A program made the translations under genes and the position numbers. A stretch of 64,000 bases of DNA, from NCBI RefSeq assembly GCF_000422805.1, contig NZ_KE383925.1, positions 159,234-223,233 of the forward strand, written 5' to 3'. Source of the DNA: Nocardioides halotolerans DSM 19273. Its GTDB lineage: Bacteria; Actinomycetota; Actinomycetes; Propionibacteriales; Nocardioidaceae. Below, piece by piece: positions 11,778-20,326 of the stretch (positions are counted from its first letter, which is position 1; each line of letters opens with the position of its first letter). A model generated the notes under the pieces. It ran no database searches, was not told the DNA's origin, and saw only the letters and a list, made by a program, of their open reading frames with translations.

Positions 11778-12164
11778 ATGACCGAGGCCTATCCGACAGC
11801 TCCGATCGGCACGATCCGCAGCACGGGGACGTGCATCCTGCTCACCATCGTCACGCTCGGGTTCTACACCTGGTACTGGTACTACAAGACGCACGACGAG
11901 ATGAAGCGGCACACCGGCGTCGGCCTCGGCGGCCCGGTCGCGCTGATCCTCGCGATCCTGGTCGGGGTCGTGATGCCGTTCCTGACCTCCCACGAGGCCG
12001 GCGGGCTCTACGAGCGCCGGGGCCAGGCCCGGCCGGTCAGCGCCGCAACCGGGCTGTGGTTCCTGCTGCTGGGCTGGTTCTTCCTCGTCGGCGCGATCGT
12101 GTGGTTCGTGAAGACCAACAACGCGCTCAACGAGTACTGGCGCTCGGTCGGCGCCCAGGGCTGA
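11778..12164 (+). CDS. DUF4234-type small membrane protein
   Basis: The 128-residue protein starts at ATG 11778 (MTEAYPTAPIGTIRSTG). The segment GTCILLTIVTLGFYTWYWYYKTHDEMKRHTG is the DUF4234 signature, and two further hydrophobic segments follow (VALILAILVGVVMPFL and LWFLLLGWFFLVGAIVWFV). These are small integral membrane proteins of unknown function. Its stop codon sits inside a hairpin shared with the convergent small gene. Confidence 0.75.
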   Translation: MTEAYPTAPIGTIRSTGTCILLTIVTLGFYTWYWYYKTHDEMKRHTGVGLGGPVALILAILVGVVMPFLTSHEAGGLYERRGQARPVSAATGLWFLLLGWFFLVGAIVWFVKTNNALNEYWRSVGAQG

Positions 12165-12187
12165 GCGCCCGGGCTGCGCCCGCTCAG
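12161..12187. terminator. Bidirectional terminator holding both stop codons
   Basis: Perfect 7-bp arms CTGAGCG (12161-12167) and CGCTCAG (12181-12187) enclose a GC-rich loop. The TGA of the plus-strand gene (12162-12164) lies in the left arm and the TGA of the minus-strand gene (12184-12186) in the right arm, so the same inverted repeat supplies both stops and the stem. Confidence 0.55.
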
Positions 12188-12336
12188 GCCGCGAGGCCCG
12201 ACGCGCCGGGCATCACGACCGGGGCGCACACACAGTCGTCGCCGCACGCGAGGAACGTGTGCACGCCGTGGCCGCAACGCGGGCACGGCAGGTCGTGCGA
12301 GAGGTGCTGCTCGTTGGTCTGGACGGTGTCCCACAT
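12184..12336 (-). CDS. 50-residue cysteine-rich zinc-ribbon-like protein
   Basis: This small gene encodes MWDTVQTNEQ, then a cysteine-rich core with CPRCGHGVH (two cysteines in CPRC) and CGDDCVCAP (three cysteines), ending ASGLAA. The CxxC-x(n)-CxxxC spacing suggests a zinc ribbon. A strong GGAGG ribosome binding site lies about 9 bases upstream of ATG 12336, which, with the cysteine pattern and the shared terminator, supports it as a real gene. Function is unknown; small zinc-ribbon proteins often bind nucleic acid or partner proteins. Confidence 0.65.
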   Translation of the reverse strand: MWDTVQTNEQHLSHDLPCPRCGHGVHTFLACGDDCVCAPVVMPGASGLAA

Positions 12337-12416
12337 GGCTGATCGCCTCCTTCACCCTCTCCACGAACGGAGACGGCCGGATACGACAGACGTGACGCGA
12401 AGTGAGCCGGACGGTC

Positions 12417-12749
12417 TCAGGTGGCCTCGACGTCGTACGGCGGGAGCTCGCCGGCCTTGAGGGGGCGCAGGCCCTTCCGCTTGGGACGGGCGTCGTCCTC
12501 GGCGTCGTTCATCGCCTCGATGATGTGCTTGCGGACGATCGTGCGCGGGTCGAGGTCGCGCAGCTCGAGGTCGGCGTACTCCGGACCGAGCTCCTCGCGC
12601 AGCTCGTCGCGCGCGGCGTCCGCGAACTGACGCGCCTTGCGCAGCATCTGGCCGGCCTGCCGGGCCAGGTCGGGCAGCCGGTCGGGGCCGAAGACGAGGA
12701 CCGCCACGAAGGCGATGACGGCGAGCTCCGGCAGGCCGACCCCGAACAC
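12417..12749 (-). CDS. tatB: Sec-independent translocase subunit TatB
   Basis: The 110-residue protein starts MFGVGLPELAVIAFVAVLVFGPDRLPDL: a single N-terminal membrane helix with the invariant Glu (E8), then the F-G-P hinge and a long amphipathic helix (LARQAGQMLRKARQFADAARDEL). This is the TatA/B fold; the length and the ELGPEYADLELRDLDPRTIVRKHI tail fit TatB, which with TatC forms the receptor for twin-arginine signal peptides. It sits downstream of the Mrp-type ATPase, an arrangement common in actinobacteria. Confidence 0.92.
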   Translation of the reverse strand: MFGVGLPELAVIAFVAVLVFGPDRLPDLARQAGQMLRKARQFADAARDELREELGPEYADLELRDLDPRTIVRKHIIEAMNDAEDDARPKRKGLRPLKAGELPPYDVEAT

Positions 12750-12758
12750 GTCGGCCGC

Positions 12759-13922
12759 CTAGAGCCGGCCGGAGGGGGTGAGCCCGAGCTGCATCCCCGC
12801 GAGGCCGCGCCCGCGGCCGGCCAGGGTCTCCGCGACCGAGCGGAGCACGACCGCCGCGGGAGCCGTGGGGTCGGAGTCGACGATCGGCTTGCCGGCGTCG
12901 CCCCCCTCGCGCAGCGACAGGTCGAGCGGGACCTCTCCGAGCACGGGCACGTCGTAGCCGAAACGGCGCGAGAGGGTGTCGGCCACCCGTGCGCCGCCGC
13001 CGGCGCCGAACACCTCGAGGCGGTGGTCCTCGCCCGCCGCGGTGCAGTGGGGGCAGGGGAGGTAGGACATGTTCTCGACGACGCCCACCACGCGCTGGTG
13101 CATCATCGAGGCCATCGTGCCGGCCCGCTCGGCCACCTCGGCGGCGGCCTCCTGCGGTGTGGTGACGACGACGACCTCGGCGCCGGGCAGGTGCTGCCCG
13201 AGCGAGATGGCGACGTCGCCCGTGCCGGGCGGCAGGTCGAGGAGCAGGACGTCGAGGTCGCCCCAGTAGACGTCGGCGAGCATCTGGACGAGCGCCCGGT
13301 CGAGCATCGGCCCGCGCCACGCGACGACCTGGTCGCGCCGGGGCTTGAGCATGCCGATCGAGATCACCGAGACGCCGGACGGCGTCGGCACCGGCATGAT
13401 CAGGTCCTCGACCTGGGTGGGCTTGGCGTCGGCGATGCCGAGCATGGCGGGCACCGAGTGGCCGTAGATGTCGGCATCGACGATGCCGACCTTGAGGCCT
13501 TGGGCGGCCATCGCGAGCGCGAGGTTGACCGTGACCGACGACTTGCCGACACCGCCCTTGCCGGAGGCGATCGCGAAGACCTTGGTCAGCGACCCCGGCT
13601 GGGCGAACGGGATGTCGCGCTGGGCCTTCCCGTCGCTGAGGAGGTCCTTGAGGCCGGCGCGCTGCTCGGCGCTCATCACGCCGAGCGTGAGGTCGACGTC
13701 GGTCACGCCCGGCACGGCGCGCACGGCCGCGCCGACGTCGCGCGTGATCGTGTCCTTCATCGGGCAGCCCGCCACAGTGAGCAGCACGGTCAGCCGCACC
13801 ACGCCCGGGCCGTCGACCTCGACGGACTCGACCATCCCGAGGTCGGTGATCGGTCGCCTGATCTCGGGGTCGTTCACGGTGGCGAGGGCCGCGTGGACCT
13901 GCTCGAGAAGGGGGCTGCTCAT
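12759..13922 (-). CDS. Mrp/ApbC (Nbp35-type) Fe-S carrier ATPase
   Basis: The 387-residue protein has an N-terminal DUF59/MIP18-like domain (about 1-90, including VAGCPMKDTI) and a P-loop domain with deviant Walker A GKGGVGKSS near residue 120-128. Other family motifs are DADIYGHSVP, the LLDLPPGTGD switch, and the CPHC pair near residue 290 that bridges a 4Fe-4S cluster at the dimer interface. Mrp proteins deliver Fe-S clusters to apo-enzymes in the cytosol. The gene ends 9 bp before tatB. The molybdenum hydroxylase encoded elsewhere in the window needs Fe-S clusters, but no specific link is shown. Confidence 0.92.
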   Translation of the reverse strand: MSSPLLEQVHAALATVNDPEIRRPITDLGMVESVEVDGPGVVRLTVLLTVAGCPMKDTITRDVGAAVRAVPGVTDVDLTLGVMSAEQRAGLKDLLSDGKAQRDIPFAQPGSLTKVFAIASGKGGVGKSSVTVNLALAMAAQGLKVGIVDADIYGHSVPAMLGIADAKPTQVEDLIMPVPTPSGVSVISIGMLKPRRDQVVAWRGPMLDRALVQMLADVYWGDLDVLLLDLPPGTGDVAISLGQHLPGAEVVVVTTPQEAAAEVAERAGTMASMMHQRVVGVVENMSYLPCPHCTAAGEDHRLEVFGAGGGARVADTLSRRFGYDVPVLGEVPLDLSLREGGDAGKPIVDSDPTAPAAVVLRSVAETLAGRGRGLAGMQLGLTPSGRL

Positions 13923-13952
13923 GATGGTCCCAGCGTAGTCGGGGCCGGGCTG

Positions 13953-14477
13953 TCAGCCGTCGTCGCCCGCCTCGGAGCGGTCGATGGTGGCGGAGCGCTC
14001 CTCGAGGTCGCTGAGCAGCGACCGGAGCTCCGAGCGCAGGTAGTCGCGGGTCGCCACCTCGCCCACCGCCATCCGCAGGGAGGCGACCTCGCGGGCCAGG
14101 AACTCCATGTCCGCGTGGGCCCGCGCGTCGGCCTGCCGGTCCTGCTCGGCGATCACCCGGTCGCGCGCCTCCTGGCGGTTCTGGGCGAGCAGGATCAGCG
14201 GTGCGGCGTACGACGCCTGGAGCGAGAGCATCAGGGTCAGGAAGATGAACGGGTAGTCGTCGAAACGCAGCGAGTCGGGCGCCGCGAAGTTCCACACCAC
14301 CCAGAACACGACGAACGCCGTCATGTAGAGCAGGAACGTCGCGGTGCCCATGAACCGCGCGAACTGCTCGGCGAACCGCCCGAACAGGTCGTGGTCGACC
14401 GCGGGCCGCCGGACGAGCTGGCGCCGGGTCTCGCGCGGCGTGTCGAGGCGGGCGCGGCGGCTGGTGGGCTCAGGCAC
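13953..14477 (-). CDS. DUF1003 membrane protein
   Basis: The 174-residue protein has the DUF1003 core: two membrane helices (TATFLLYMTAFVVFWVVWNF and FIFLTLMLSLQASYAAPLILLA), the typical DxYPFIFL motif and QNRQEARDR just after the second helix, then a charged C-terminal coiled-coil-like region. DUF1003 proteins have no firm function. Its 5' end overlaps the upstream MgtE-N/CBS gene by 8 bp, so the two are almost certainly co-expressed, which suggests a link to divalent cation handling. Confidence 0.9.
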   Translation of the reverse strand: MPEPTSRRARLDTPRETRRQLVRRPAVDHDLFGRFAEQFARFMGTATFLLYMTAFVVFWVVWNFAAPDSLRFDDYPFIFLTLMLSLQASYAAPLILLAQNRQEARDRVIAEQDRQADARAHADMEFLAREVASLRMAVGEVATRDYLRSELRSLLSDLEERSATIDRSEAGDDG

Positions 14478-15717
14478 TGTGCACCGCCCGGTCGCGCCAC
14501 CCCTCGGGGAGCATGTGGTCGAGCAGGTCGTCGACGGTGACGGCGCCGATCAGGTGGCCGTTCTCGTCGACCACGGGCGCCGCGACGAGGTTGTACGTCG
14601 CGAGGTGCGCCGCGACCTCGTCGATGGTCGCCTCGGGGCGCAGGTTCTCCATCGACTCGTCGAGGGCACCCGCGACGAGCGTCGAGGGTGGCTCGCGGAG
14701 CAGCCGCTGGATGTGCGCCACCCCCAGGAACCGGCCGGTCGGCGTCTCCAGCGGCGGCCGGCAGACGTAGACGAGCGCGGCCAGGGCCGGGGTCAGGTCG
14801 GGGTTGCGCACGTGGGCGAGCGCGTCGGCGATGGTCGCGTCCGGGCCGAGGATCACCGGCTCGGAGGTCATCATCGCGCCGGCGGTGTTCTCGACGTAGG
14901 ACATCAGCCGCTTGACGTCCTCGGCCTCCTCGGGCGCCATGAGCAGCAGCAGCGCCTCGGCGGTCTCGGGCGGGAGCTCGGCGATCAGGTCGGCAGCGTC
15001 GTCGGGGTCCATCTCCTCCAGCACGTCGGCCGCCCGCTCGTCGGCGAGGAAGCCGAGGATCTCGACCTGGTCCTCCTCCGGCAGCTCCTCGAGGACGTCG
15101 GCGAGCCGCTCGTCGGTCAGCGCCGCGACCACGGCGGTGCGTCGCTCGGGCGGGAGGTCGTGGATCACGCTCGCCGCGTCTGCCGGCCGCAGCTCGTTGA
15201 GGGCGTGGATGAGCTGGGTCGCCCCCTGGGCGGGCTCGCGGCGGGTCAGGCCCTCGACCTCGCCCCACTCCGCGACGTGGGTCTGCCCGCGCCTGCGCAG
15301 CCCCTTGGCTGGCTCGGTGATCGCGATCCGGCTCAGCACCCAGTCGCGGTTGCGCGCCTGCTCCATCGCGACGTCGTAGATCGTGCCGGTGATGCCCGTG
15401 GTGGTGATCGTGACGGTGCGGTCGAACAGCTGGCCGACGACCAGGGTCTCGGTCGAGCGCTGCTCGAAGCGGCGCATGTTCAGCAGCCCGGTCGTGTAGA
15501 CCTGCCCGCTGTCGATGTTGGTCACCCGGGTCATCGGCACGAAGATCCGGCGGCGCCCGAAGACCTCGCCCACCATCCCGAGCACCCGCGGCTGGCTGCT
15601 CTCCGAGCGGATCGCCACCACCAGGTCGCGCACCTTCCCCACCTGGTCACCTTGGGGGTCGAAGATCGGCAGGCCGACCAGGCGGGCGGCGTACACGCGC
15701 GACGGAGCTGTGCTCAC
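14470..15717 (-). CDS. PRC-barrel / MgtE-N / CBS cytosolic protein
   Basis: The 415-residue protein starts with a PRC-barrel-like part (about 8-80: RLVGLPIFDPQGDQVGKVRDLV). It continues into an MgtE N-terminal superhelical domain (repeats around LNELRPADAASVIHDLPPE, LEELPEEDQVEIL and LEEMDPDDAADLIAELPPE) and ends in a CBS pair (MTSEPVILGPDATIADAL and DNGHLIGAVTVDDLLDHMLPEGWR). In MgtE these domains sense Mg2+ and gate the channel. Here the MgtE transmembrane domain is absent; the protein stops after the CBS pair. The 8-bp overlap with the DUF1003 membrane gene makes that protein a plausible membrane partner. Confidence 0.88.
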   Translation of the reverse strand: MSTAPSRVYAARLVGLPIFDPQGDQVGKVRDLVVAIRSESSQPRVLGMVGEVFGRRRIFVPMTRVTNIDSGQVYTTGLLNMRRFEQRSTETLVVGQLFDRTVTITTTGITGTIYDVAMEQARNRDWVLSRIAITEPAKGLRRRGQTHVAEWGEVEGLTRREPAQGATQLIHALNELRPADAASVIHDLPPERRTAVVAALTDERLADVLEELPEEDQVEILGFLADERAADVLEEMDPDDAADLIAELPPETAEALLLLMAPEEAEDVKRLMSYVENTAGAMMTSEPVILGPDATIADALAHVRNPDLTPALAALVYVCRPPLETPTGRFLGVAHIQRLLREPPSTLVAGALDESMENLRPEATIDEVAAHLATYNLVAAPVVDENGHLIGAVTVDDLLDHMLPEGWRDRAVHSA

Positions 15718-15882
15718 GCCGCAACGCTACTGGTGCGCGGTGCCGCAGCGAGGGAACGCAGCCGGGGGCAGATGCGTCAACAATGAGATCGGGTCCGCGC
15801 GTGCGGGGTACCCTGTCGAAGCAGGATTTCGTCGTGCGGGGCCTTTCTCGGGTCGCCGCGAACAGGCACCTGGGAGGGGTCC

Positions 15883-17070
15883 GTGTCCAAGCACGCGATG
15901 CCACGCTCCCGGCGCCTGGGCCACCTCAAGGTCGCGGCGACGGCCGCGCTCGTGGTCGTGTTCATGGTGCTCGTCGTGGGCGGCGCGACCGGCATGATCG
16001 GCTCGCGCGACGACGGTGATGGCACGGGCCGGCTCGCCGCCGACCTCGGCACCGCGACCAGCGGCGCGGCCGACGCGACCAGCACCGAGCAGGGCACAGA
16101 CGAGAGCGCCGAGGCGACCACGACGCCCGCCGACGAGCCGACCGCGATCGTCACCGACGTCCCGGCCCAGGACGTCAAGGGCGCGAAGAAGCTCAAGCGG
16201 TCGCTGGCCTGGCTCCGCCGCGGGCTGGCCGACGAGACGACGTTCCGCGTCGGCACCTTCAACGTGCTCGGCGGCTCCCACACCGCGAAGATCGGCGGCA
16301 ACAAGCGCGGCTACGCCTCGGGCAGCACCCGCATGGGCATGGCCTTCTCGCTGATCAACCAGGCCGACCTCGACGTGATCGGCTTCCAGGAGTTCGAGGA
16401 GTCCCAGTACGGCCGGTTCCGGTCGCTCGCGGGCTCCCGCTGGGACGTCTACCCGGGCCCGTCCCTCGACCGCGGCTCCATCCGCGACTCGATCGCCTGG
16501 CGCACCGACGTGTGGAGGCTGGTCGAGGCCAACAGCATCGCGATCCCCTACTTCCACGGCGACCTCATCCGCCGTCCGGTGATCAAGCTGGAGAACATCG
16601 AGTCGGGCCGGGAGGTGTGGTTCTTCAACACGCACAACCCCGCGTCCACCCCCAACCACGGCAACAACGCGCACTGGCGCGGCGTCGCCGTCGGCATCGA
16701 GGTCAAGCTCGCCAACCAGCTCGCCGCCGACGGCACCCCGGTCGTCTTCACCGGTGACTACAACGACCGCGCTGAGGTCTTCTGCCCGATCGTGGGCGGC
16801 ACCGCCATGGTGGCCGCGAACGGCGGCGGCTACGGCAGCGGTTGCGACACCCCCGACCACATGGGCGTCGACTGGATCTTCGGCTCCGGCATGCAGTTCT
16901 CCGGCTACGTCAGCGCGACCAAGGGCATCGTCGGCCGGGTGAGCGACCACCCGTTCGTGTACGCCGAGGCCTACATCCCCGAGGAGCCGCTCGCCGATGG
17001 CCCCGGCGGGGGTGGCGAGCCCGGCGACGAGTCCTCGCCGTCCAGCGAGAGCTCCGACGACTCCGACTGA
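15883..17070 (+). CDS. Exported endonuclease/exonuclease/phosphatase (EEP) family protein, copy 1
   Basis: The 395-residue protein starts at GTG 15883 after a GGGAGGGG site, with a basic N-terminus and one hydrophobic segment (about 17-38) that is a signal peptide or anchor. An acidic/Ser-Thr linker leads to the EEP fold. Catalytic motifs are present: FNVLGG, DLDVIGFQEFEE, SIAWR, FNTHNP, TGDYNDR, VDWIFG and the final SDHPFV. EEP enzymes cleave phosphodiesters in nucleic acids, lipids or sugar phosphates; the substrate here cannot be told. The tail is Ser/Asp-rich. A paralogue with the same layout is at 24123-25292. The exported location suggests extracellular DNA or phospholipid as target. 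Confidence 0.8.
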   Translation: MSKHAMPRSRRLGHLKVAATAALVVVFMVLVVGGATGMIGSRDDGDGTGRLAADLGTATSGAADATSTEQGTDESAEATTTPADEPTAIVTDVPAQDVKGAKKLKRSLAWLRRGLADETTFRVGTFNVLGGSHTAKIGGNKRGYASGSTRMGMAFSLINQADLDVIGFQEFEESQYGRFRSLAGSRWDVYPGPSLDRGSIRDSIAWRTDVWRLVEANSIAIPYFHGDLIRRPVIKLENIESGREVWFFNTHNPASTPNHGNNAHWRGVAVGIEVKLANQLAADGTPVVFTGDYNDRAEVFCPIVGGTAMVAANGGGYGSGCDTPDHMGVDWIFGSGMQFSGYVSATKGIVGRVSDHPFVYAEAYIPEEPLADGPGGGGEPGDESSPSSESSDDSD

Positions 17071-17072
17071 GA

Positions 17073-17094
17073 CGGCAGCGGTTACCGGTTGCCG
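17073..17094. terminator. Possible bidirectional terminator
   Basis: An imperfect stem CGGCA-g-CGGT / ACCG-gt-TGCCG lies in the 11-bp gap between two convergent genes and covers the TAA of the minus-strand gene. It is short but correctly placed. Confidence 0.4.
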
Positions 17095-18401
17095 CGGTGC
17101 TGGGGCTTGATCGTCGTGGTCGGGTCGGTGGGCGACGGCGTCTGCGTCGGCGGGGGAGGCGGGGGCGGCGGGAGGATCGGCGCGACGTAGGACTTGATCC
17201 GCGGCGACTGCCTGCCGGTGAACCTCAGCACGCCGGCGAACAGCGACCGGCGCGCGTCGTAGAGGTTCTCGCGGTCGTAGTTGTGCCCGCCCGGGCAGTT
17301 GCCCGCGAGCTGGGGGCAGGTCCACGCGTGGAAGAACAGCAGCGGCTCGCCGCTCGGGCCGCGCCCGACGTCGGCCCCGCCGGGCCCGCACAGCCCGCTC
17401 TTGCGGCTGTCGACGAGGACCTGCCGCTTGGCGCGCGACCAATCGGTCAGCCTCACGGAGCGGCGGAACGTCGTCTTGTAGCTGCACTCGCCGAACTCGC
17501 CCTCGGAGCTCAGCAGGACGTACTGGCGCCCGCGGCGCAGCATGGTGGGGTTCTCGATGACCCCGCCCCGGCGCACCAGCTGCGTGCTGCGCGCCTTGCC
17601 CTCCGGACGGCCGCTCGGCGGCAGCTCGACCAGGCGGATCGAGGACGGCGTGCCCTGGGTGCGGTAGAGCAGGTAGCGGTGGCCGCGCTTGTCCTTGAAG
17701 TAGTCGGGGTCGATGACCCCGCTCTTGGGCATGTCGCGCGCCCGCCGCTTGATCTTGTCGTACGCCGAGGGGGTCGCGGCCTGCCTCGGGCACACCAGCG
17801 GCTTCTCGTCGGGCACGAACGCGCCGGTCGGGTCGGCGGACGTGGCGACGCCGATGCAGCGCCCGTCCAGGCCGAGCCCGGCGACCTCGGCCGAGAAGTA
17901 GAGCAGCCAGACGCCGTTGACCTCGACCAGGTCGGAGGCCCAGTAGCGGCCGCTGATCGCCCAGCTCGGCTGCACGGTGAGGGCCGAGGGGATGTTCTGC
18001 CACGGACCGCCCGGCTGGGGCGCGATGGCACGGGGGGCACCGGGGCCGGTCGACACGGCGACCCAGCCGCCGGCGTACCGCGCCACCGTGGGGTCGGCCG
18101 CGCCGCGGTAGGACAGCACCGGCTGGGCGCCGAGCACCCGGTCGCGGAAGCTGATGAACCGCGCACCGTGGTGGGCGGCCCGGCGCGCCTGCTGCCGCTT
18201 GATCTTGGCGAGCCCCGCCTTGGTGTGGCCCGGCACCCACCGCGCGTCGGCCTGGTGTCCCTTCGCCGCGCCGCGTGAGCGGTGCTGCTCGGCAGTCGAG
18301 CCGAAGGCCCCTGACGCCACCAGGGTCATCACGAGGGCCAGGACCAGGCCGATCACCGCCACGGCAGCCACCGACGTCTTGCGAACCAGAGAAATGTGCA
18401 C
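17082..18401 (-). CDS. Exported GH43-like five-bladed beta-propeller glycosidase
   Basis: From GTG 18401 the 439-residue protein begins with a signal/anchor (SLVRKTSVAAVAVIGLVLALVMTLVASGAFG). The propeller shows glycoside hydrolase family 43/32/62-type landmarks: GAADPTVARYAGGW with a candidate base Asp, YWASDLVEVNGVWLLYFSA, GVIDPDYFKDKRGHRYLLYR with a candidate pKa-tuning Asp, and GGVIENPTMLRRG / LLSSEGEFGEC with candidate acid Glu. The last part is a Pro-rich tail. It probably trims arabinose- or xylose-containing polymers outside the cell; the sugar is not known. An alternative start at 18467 would add 22 arginine-rich residues. Convergent with the EEP gene. Confidence 0.7.
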   Translation of the reverse strand: MHISLVRKTSVAAVAVIGLVLALVMTLVASGAFGSTAEQHRSRGAAKGHQADARWVPGHTKAGLAKIKRQQARRAAHHGARFISFRDRVLGAQPVLSYRGAADPTVARYAGGWVAVSTGPGAPRAIAPQPGGPWQNIPSALTVQPSWAISGRYWASDLVEVNGVWLLYFSAEVAGLGLDGRCIGVATSADPTGAFVPDEKPLVCPRQAATPSAYDKIKRRARDMPKSGVIDPDYFKDKRGHRYLLYRTQGTPSSIRLVELPPSGRPEGKARSTQLVRRGGVIENPTMLRRGRQYVLLSSEGEFGECSYKTTFRRSVRLTDWSRAKRQVLVDSRKSGLCGPGGADVGRGPSGEPLLFFHAWTCPQLAGNCPGGHNYDRENLYDARRSLFAGVLRFTGRQSPRIKSYVAPILPPPPPPPPTQTPSPTDPTTTIKPQHRGNR

Positions 18402-18515
18402 CCGAAGCCAAGTCGTTCGTCGTCGTACAGGTCGTCGTTGAGGGGTCACCTCACCATGGGGACGCACTCTCCACGAAATCGGTTGGGTGCCCGTCGACCA
18501 CTAGAGTCGCGATCC

Positions 18516-20087
18516 GTGGTGGGTGTCCTCGGCCGGGTGCGCGACGTGACCGTCGACGCCGACGGCGTGACGGCCCGCGCCACGCGCGAGACCGTGATGG
18601 ACATGCTGGTCGACGGCCGGCGCGTCTACTCGTTCTGGCTGCACCGCGACGGCGCCCCGGTCACCGGCAGCGGCGCGGGCCGCGGCCGCTGGCGGGTGCC
18701 GTGGCCGAAGACGCTGCACGAGTTCCTCGACGGCACCGCGCGATTCACCGTGGTGGTCCACGAGACCGGCGAGACCGTGTTCGACCGGGAGCTCACGCTG
18801 GGCTCCGGCACCGGGCGGATCTCGATCGTCAACCGCAACGGCCAGCCGCTCAGCCTTGACCGGACCTGGCGCCGGGTCGTCACCTTCGACAGCCGCAGCA
18901 GCGAGCAGGTCGAGCCGCTGCTGAACGCGATCGACGTCGTGCTCGACGCCCTCCGCAAGGCCGGCATCGAGGCGTTCCTGGCCTACGGGACGCTGCTCGG
19001 CGCGGTGCGCGAGGGCCGGCTGCTCGGCCACGACGGCGACGCCGACCTCGGCTACGTCAGCCACCTCACCCACCCCGTCGACGTGATCCGCGAGTCGTTC
19101 CGGCTCCAGCGCGACCTCGTCGCCCTCGGCTTCCACATCACCCGCTACTCCGCGCTCGCCTTCAAGGTCGACGTCGACGAGGGCGACGGCGTGGTCCGCG
19201 GCCTCGACGTCTTCGGCGGGTTCCTGATGGACGGCCGGCTCTACCTGATGGGCGAGATCGGCGACCGGTTCGAGAAGTCCTGGATCCACCCCCTCGGCAC
19301 CACGACCCTCGAGGGGCGGTCCTTCCCGGCCCCGGCCGACCCCGACAAGCTGCTCACCGCGATGTACGGCCCGTGGCGCACGCCCGATCCCGCGTTCCAC
19401 TTCGACCCGCCGACGACGACCGTCCGGCGGCTCAACGGCTGGTTCCGCGGCCTGCGCGTCGGCCGGGCGCGCTGGGACCGGATCTACTCCCGCAAGCAGA
19501 AGCCGCTCGCCACCGAGCCGTCGCCGCTCGTGGCGTGGGCCGCCGAGCGGGAGGCCGACGCCGCGACGTATGTCGACCTCGGCTGCGGCCGCGGGTCCGA
19601 CGTCCTGTGGATGGCCGGCCGCGGCGTCGCGTCGGTCGGGCTGGACTTCCAGCCGCGCTCGTACGCCGAGGCCGCGGCCCGCGGGGTCGAGGGCGCTGAC
19701 TTCTGGCGGTGCAACCTGCTGGAGCTGCGCGACGTGCTGCCTGCCGGCGCCGAGCTCGCCCGGCGCCCCGGGCCGCGGCTGCTGGTCGCCCGGCACCTCG
19801 TCGACACGCTCGGCCCGGACGCCCGCCAGCACCTGTGGCGGCTGGCGCGGATGACGCTGGCGGGGGAGGGCGGTGGCCGGCTCTACCTGGAGTTCCTCGC
19901 CCGCTTCGGGGACGACGGGTTCGCCAAGGACCTGCGCGTCAAGCGGCGGCGGCCGCGGCTGATCGTGGGGGAGCTCGAGCGGGCTGGTGCGACGATCGTG
20001 CACCGGGAGACGATCCGGGCGTCGGACTCGTCGACGCCGTCGAAGGTGTGCCGACTGGTCGTGGAATGGAGACGTGGAGATGGCTGA
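18516..20087 (+). CDS. LicD-family nucleotidyltransferase fused to a methyltransferase
   Basis: The 523-residue protein has three parts. Residues 1-110 form a beta-rich region I do not recognise. Residues about 130-330 are LicD-like: AYGTLLGAVREGRLLGHDGDADLGY from residue 156 holds the acidic pair expected to bind metal-nucleotide. Residues about 340-520 are a class I SAM methyltransferase (YVDLGCGRGSDVLWMAGRGV near 352). LicD proteins transfer phosphocholine or similar groups onto surface polymers; joining this to a methyltransferase suggests making and methylating a polymer substituent in one polypeptide. Start GTG 18516 (or 18519) lacks a strong Shine-Dalgarno. It leads a set with DUF6752, sulfotransferase and PLD-like genes. 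Confidence 0.75.
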   Translation: MVGVLGRVRDVTVDADGVTARATRETVMDMLVDGRRVYSFWLHRDGAPVTGSGAGRGRWRVPWPKTLHEFLDGTARFTVVVHETGETVFDRELTLGSGTGRISIVNRNGQPLSLDRTWRRVVTFDSRSSEQVEPLLNAIDVVLDALRKAGIEAFLAYGTLLGAVREGRLLGHDGDADLGYVSHLTHPVDVIRESFRLQRDLVALGFHITRYSALAFKVDVDEGDGVVRGLDVFGGFLMDGRLYLMGEIGDRFEKSWIHPLGTTTLEGRSFPAPADPDKLLTAMYGPWRTPDPAFHFDPPTTTVRRLNGWFRGLRVGRARWDRIYSRKQKPLATEPSPLVAWAAEREADAATYVDLGCGRGSDVLWMAGRGVASVGLDFQPRSYAEAAARGVEGADFWRCNLLELRDVLPAGAELARRPGPRLLVARHLVDTLGPDARQHLWRLARMTLAGEGGGRLYLEFLARFGDDGFAKDLRVKRRRPRLIVGELERAGATIVHRETIRASDSSTPSKVCRLVVEWRRGDG

Positions 20088-20313
20088 GAAGCAGTCCGGT
20101 CTGGTCGAGCGGCTGCGCTCGACGCGCGCGGGGGAGGTGCTGGACCTGCGCCGCCGGGTCAAGCGGCTCGAGGCCGAGGTGCAGGAGTGCCGGGCGCTGA
20201 ACGTGCGCCTGGCCGAGCTCACCGACATCGTCACCGAGCTGCTGCTCCCGGTGGCGGCGCGCGACGAGGAGAAGCTGGCCGAGCTGCTCGAGAAGTACCG
20301 CCAGAGCGTCTAG
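20080..20313 (+). CDS. DUF6752 coiled-coil protein
   Basis: The 77-residue protein starts MAEKQSGLVERLRS and is almost entirely helical, with heptad-like LRRRVKRLEAEVQECRALNVRLAELTDIVTELLLP, the DUF6752 pattern. The family occurs next to LicD, glycosyltransferase and sulfotransferase genes in Nocardioides-like genomes, so an adaptor or scaffold role in surface-polymer assembly is plausible but not shown. It overlaps the LicD-methyltransferase gene by 8 bp, implying coupled translation. A GTG six bases upstream is an alternative start. Confidence 0.75.
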   Translation: MAEKQSGLVERLRSTRAGEVLDLRRRVKRLEAEVQECRALNVRLAELTDIVTELLLPVAARDEEKLAELLEKYRQSV

Positions 20314-20326
20314 GCGCTCTCCCGAC

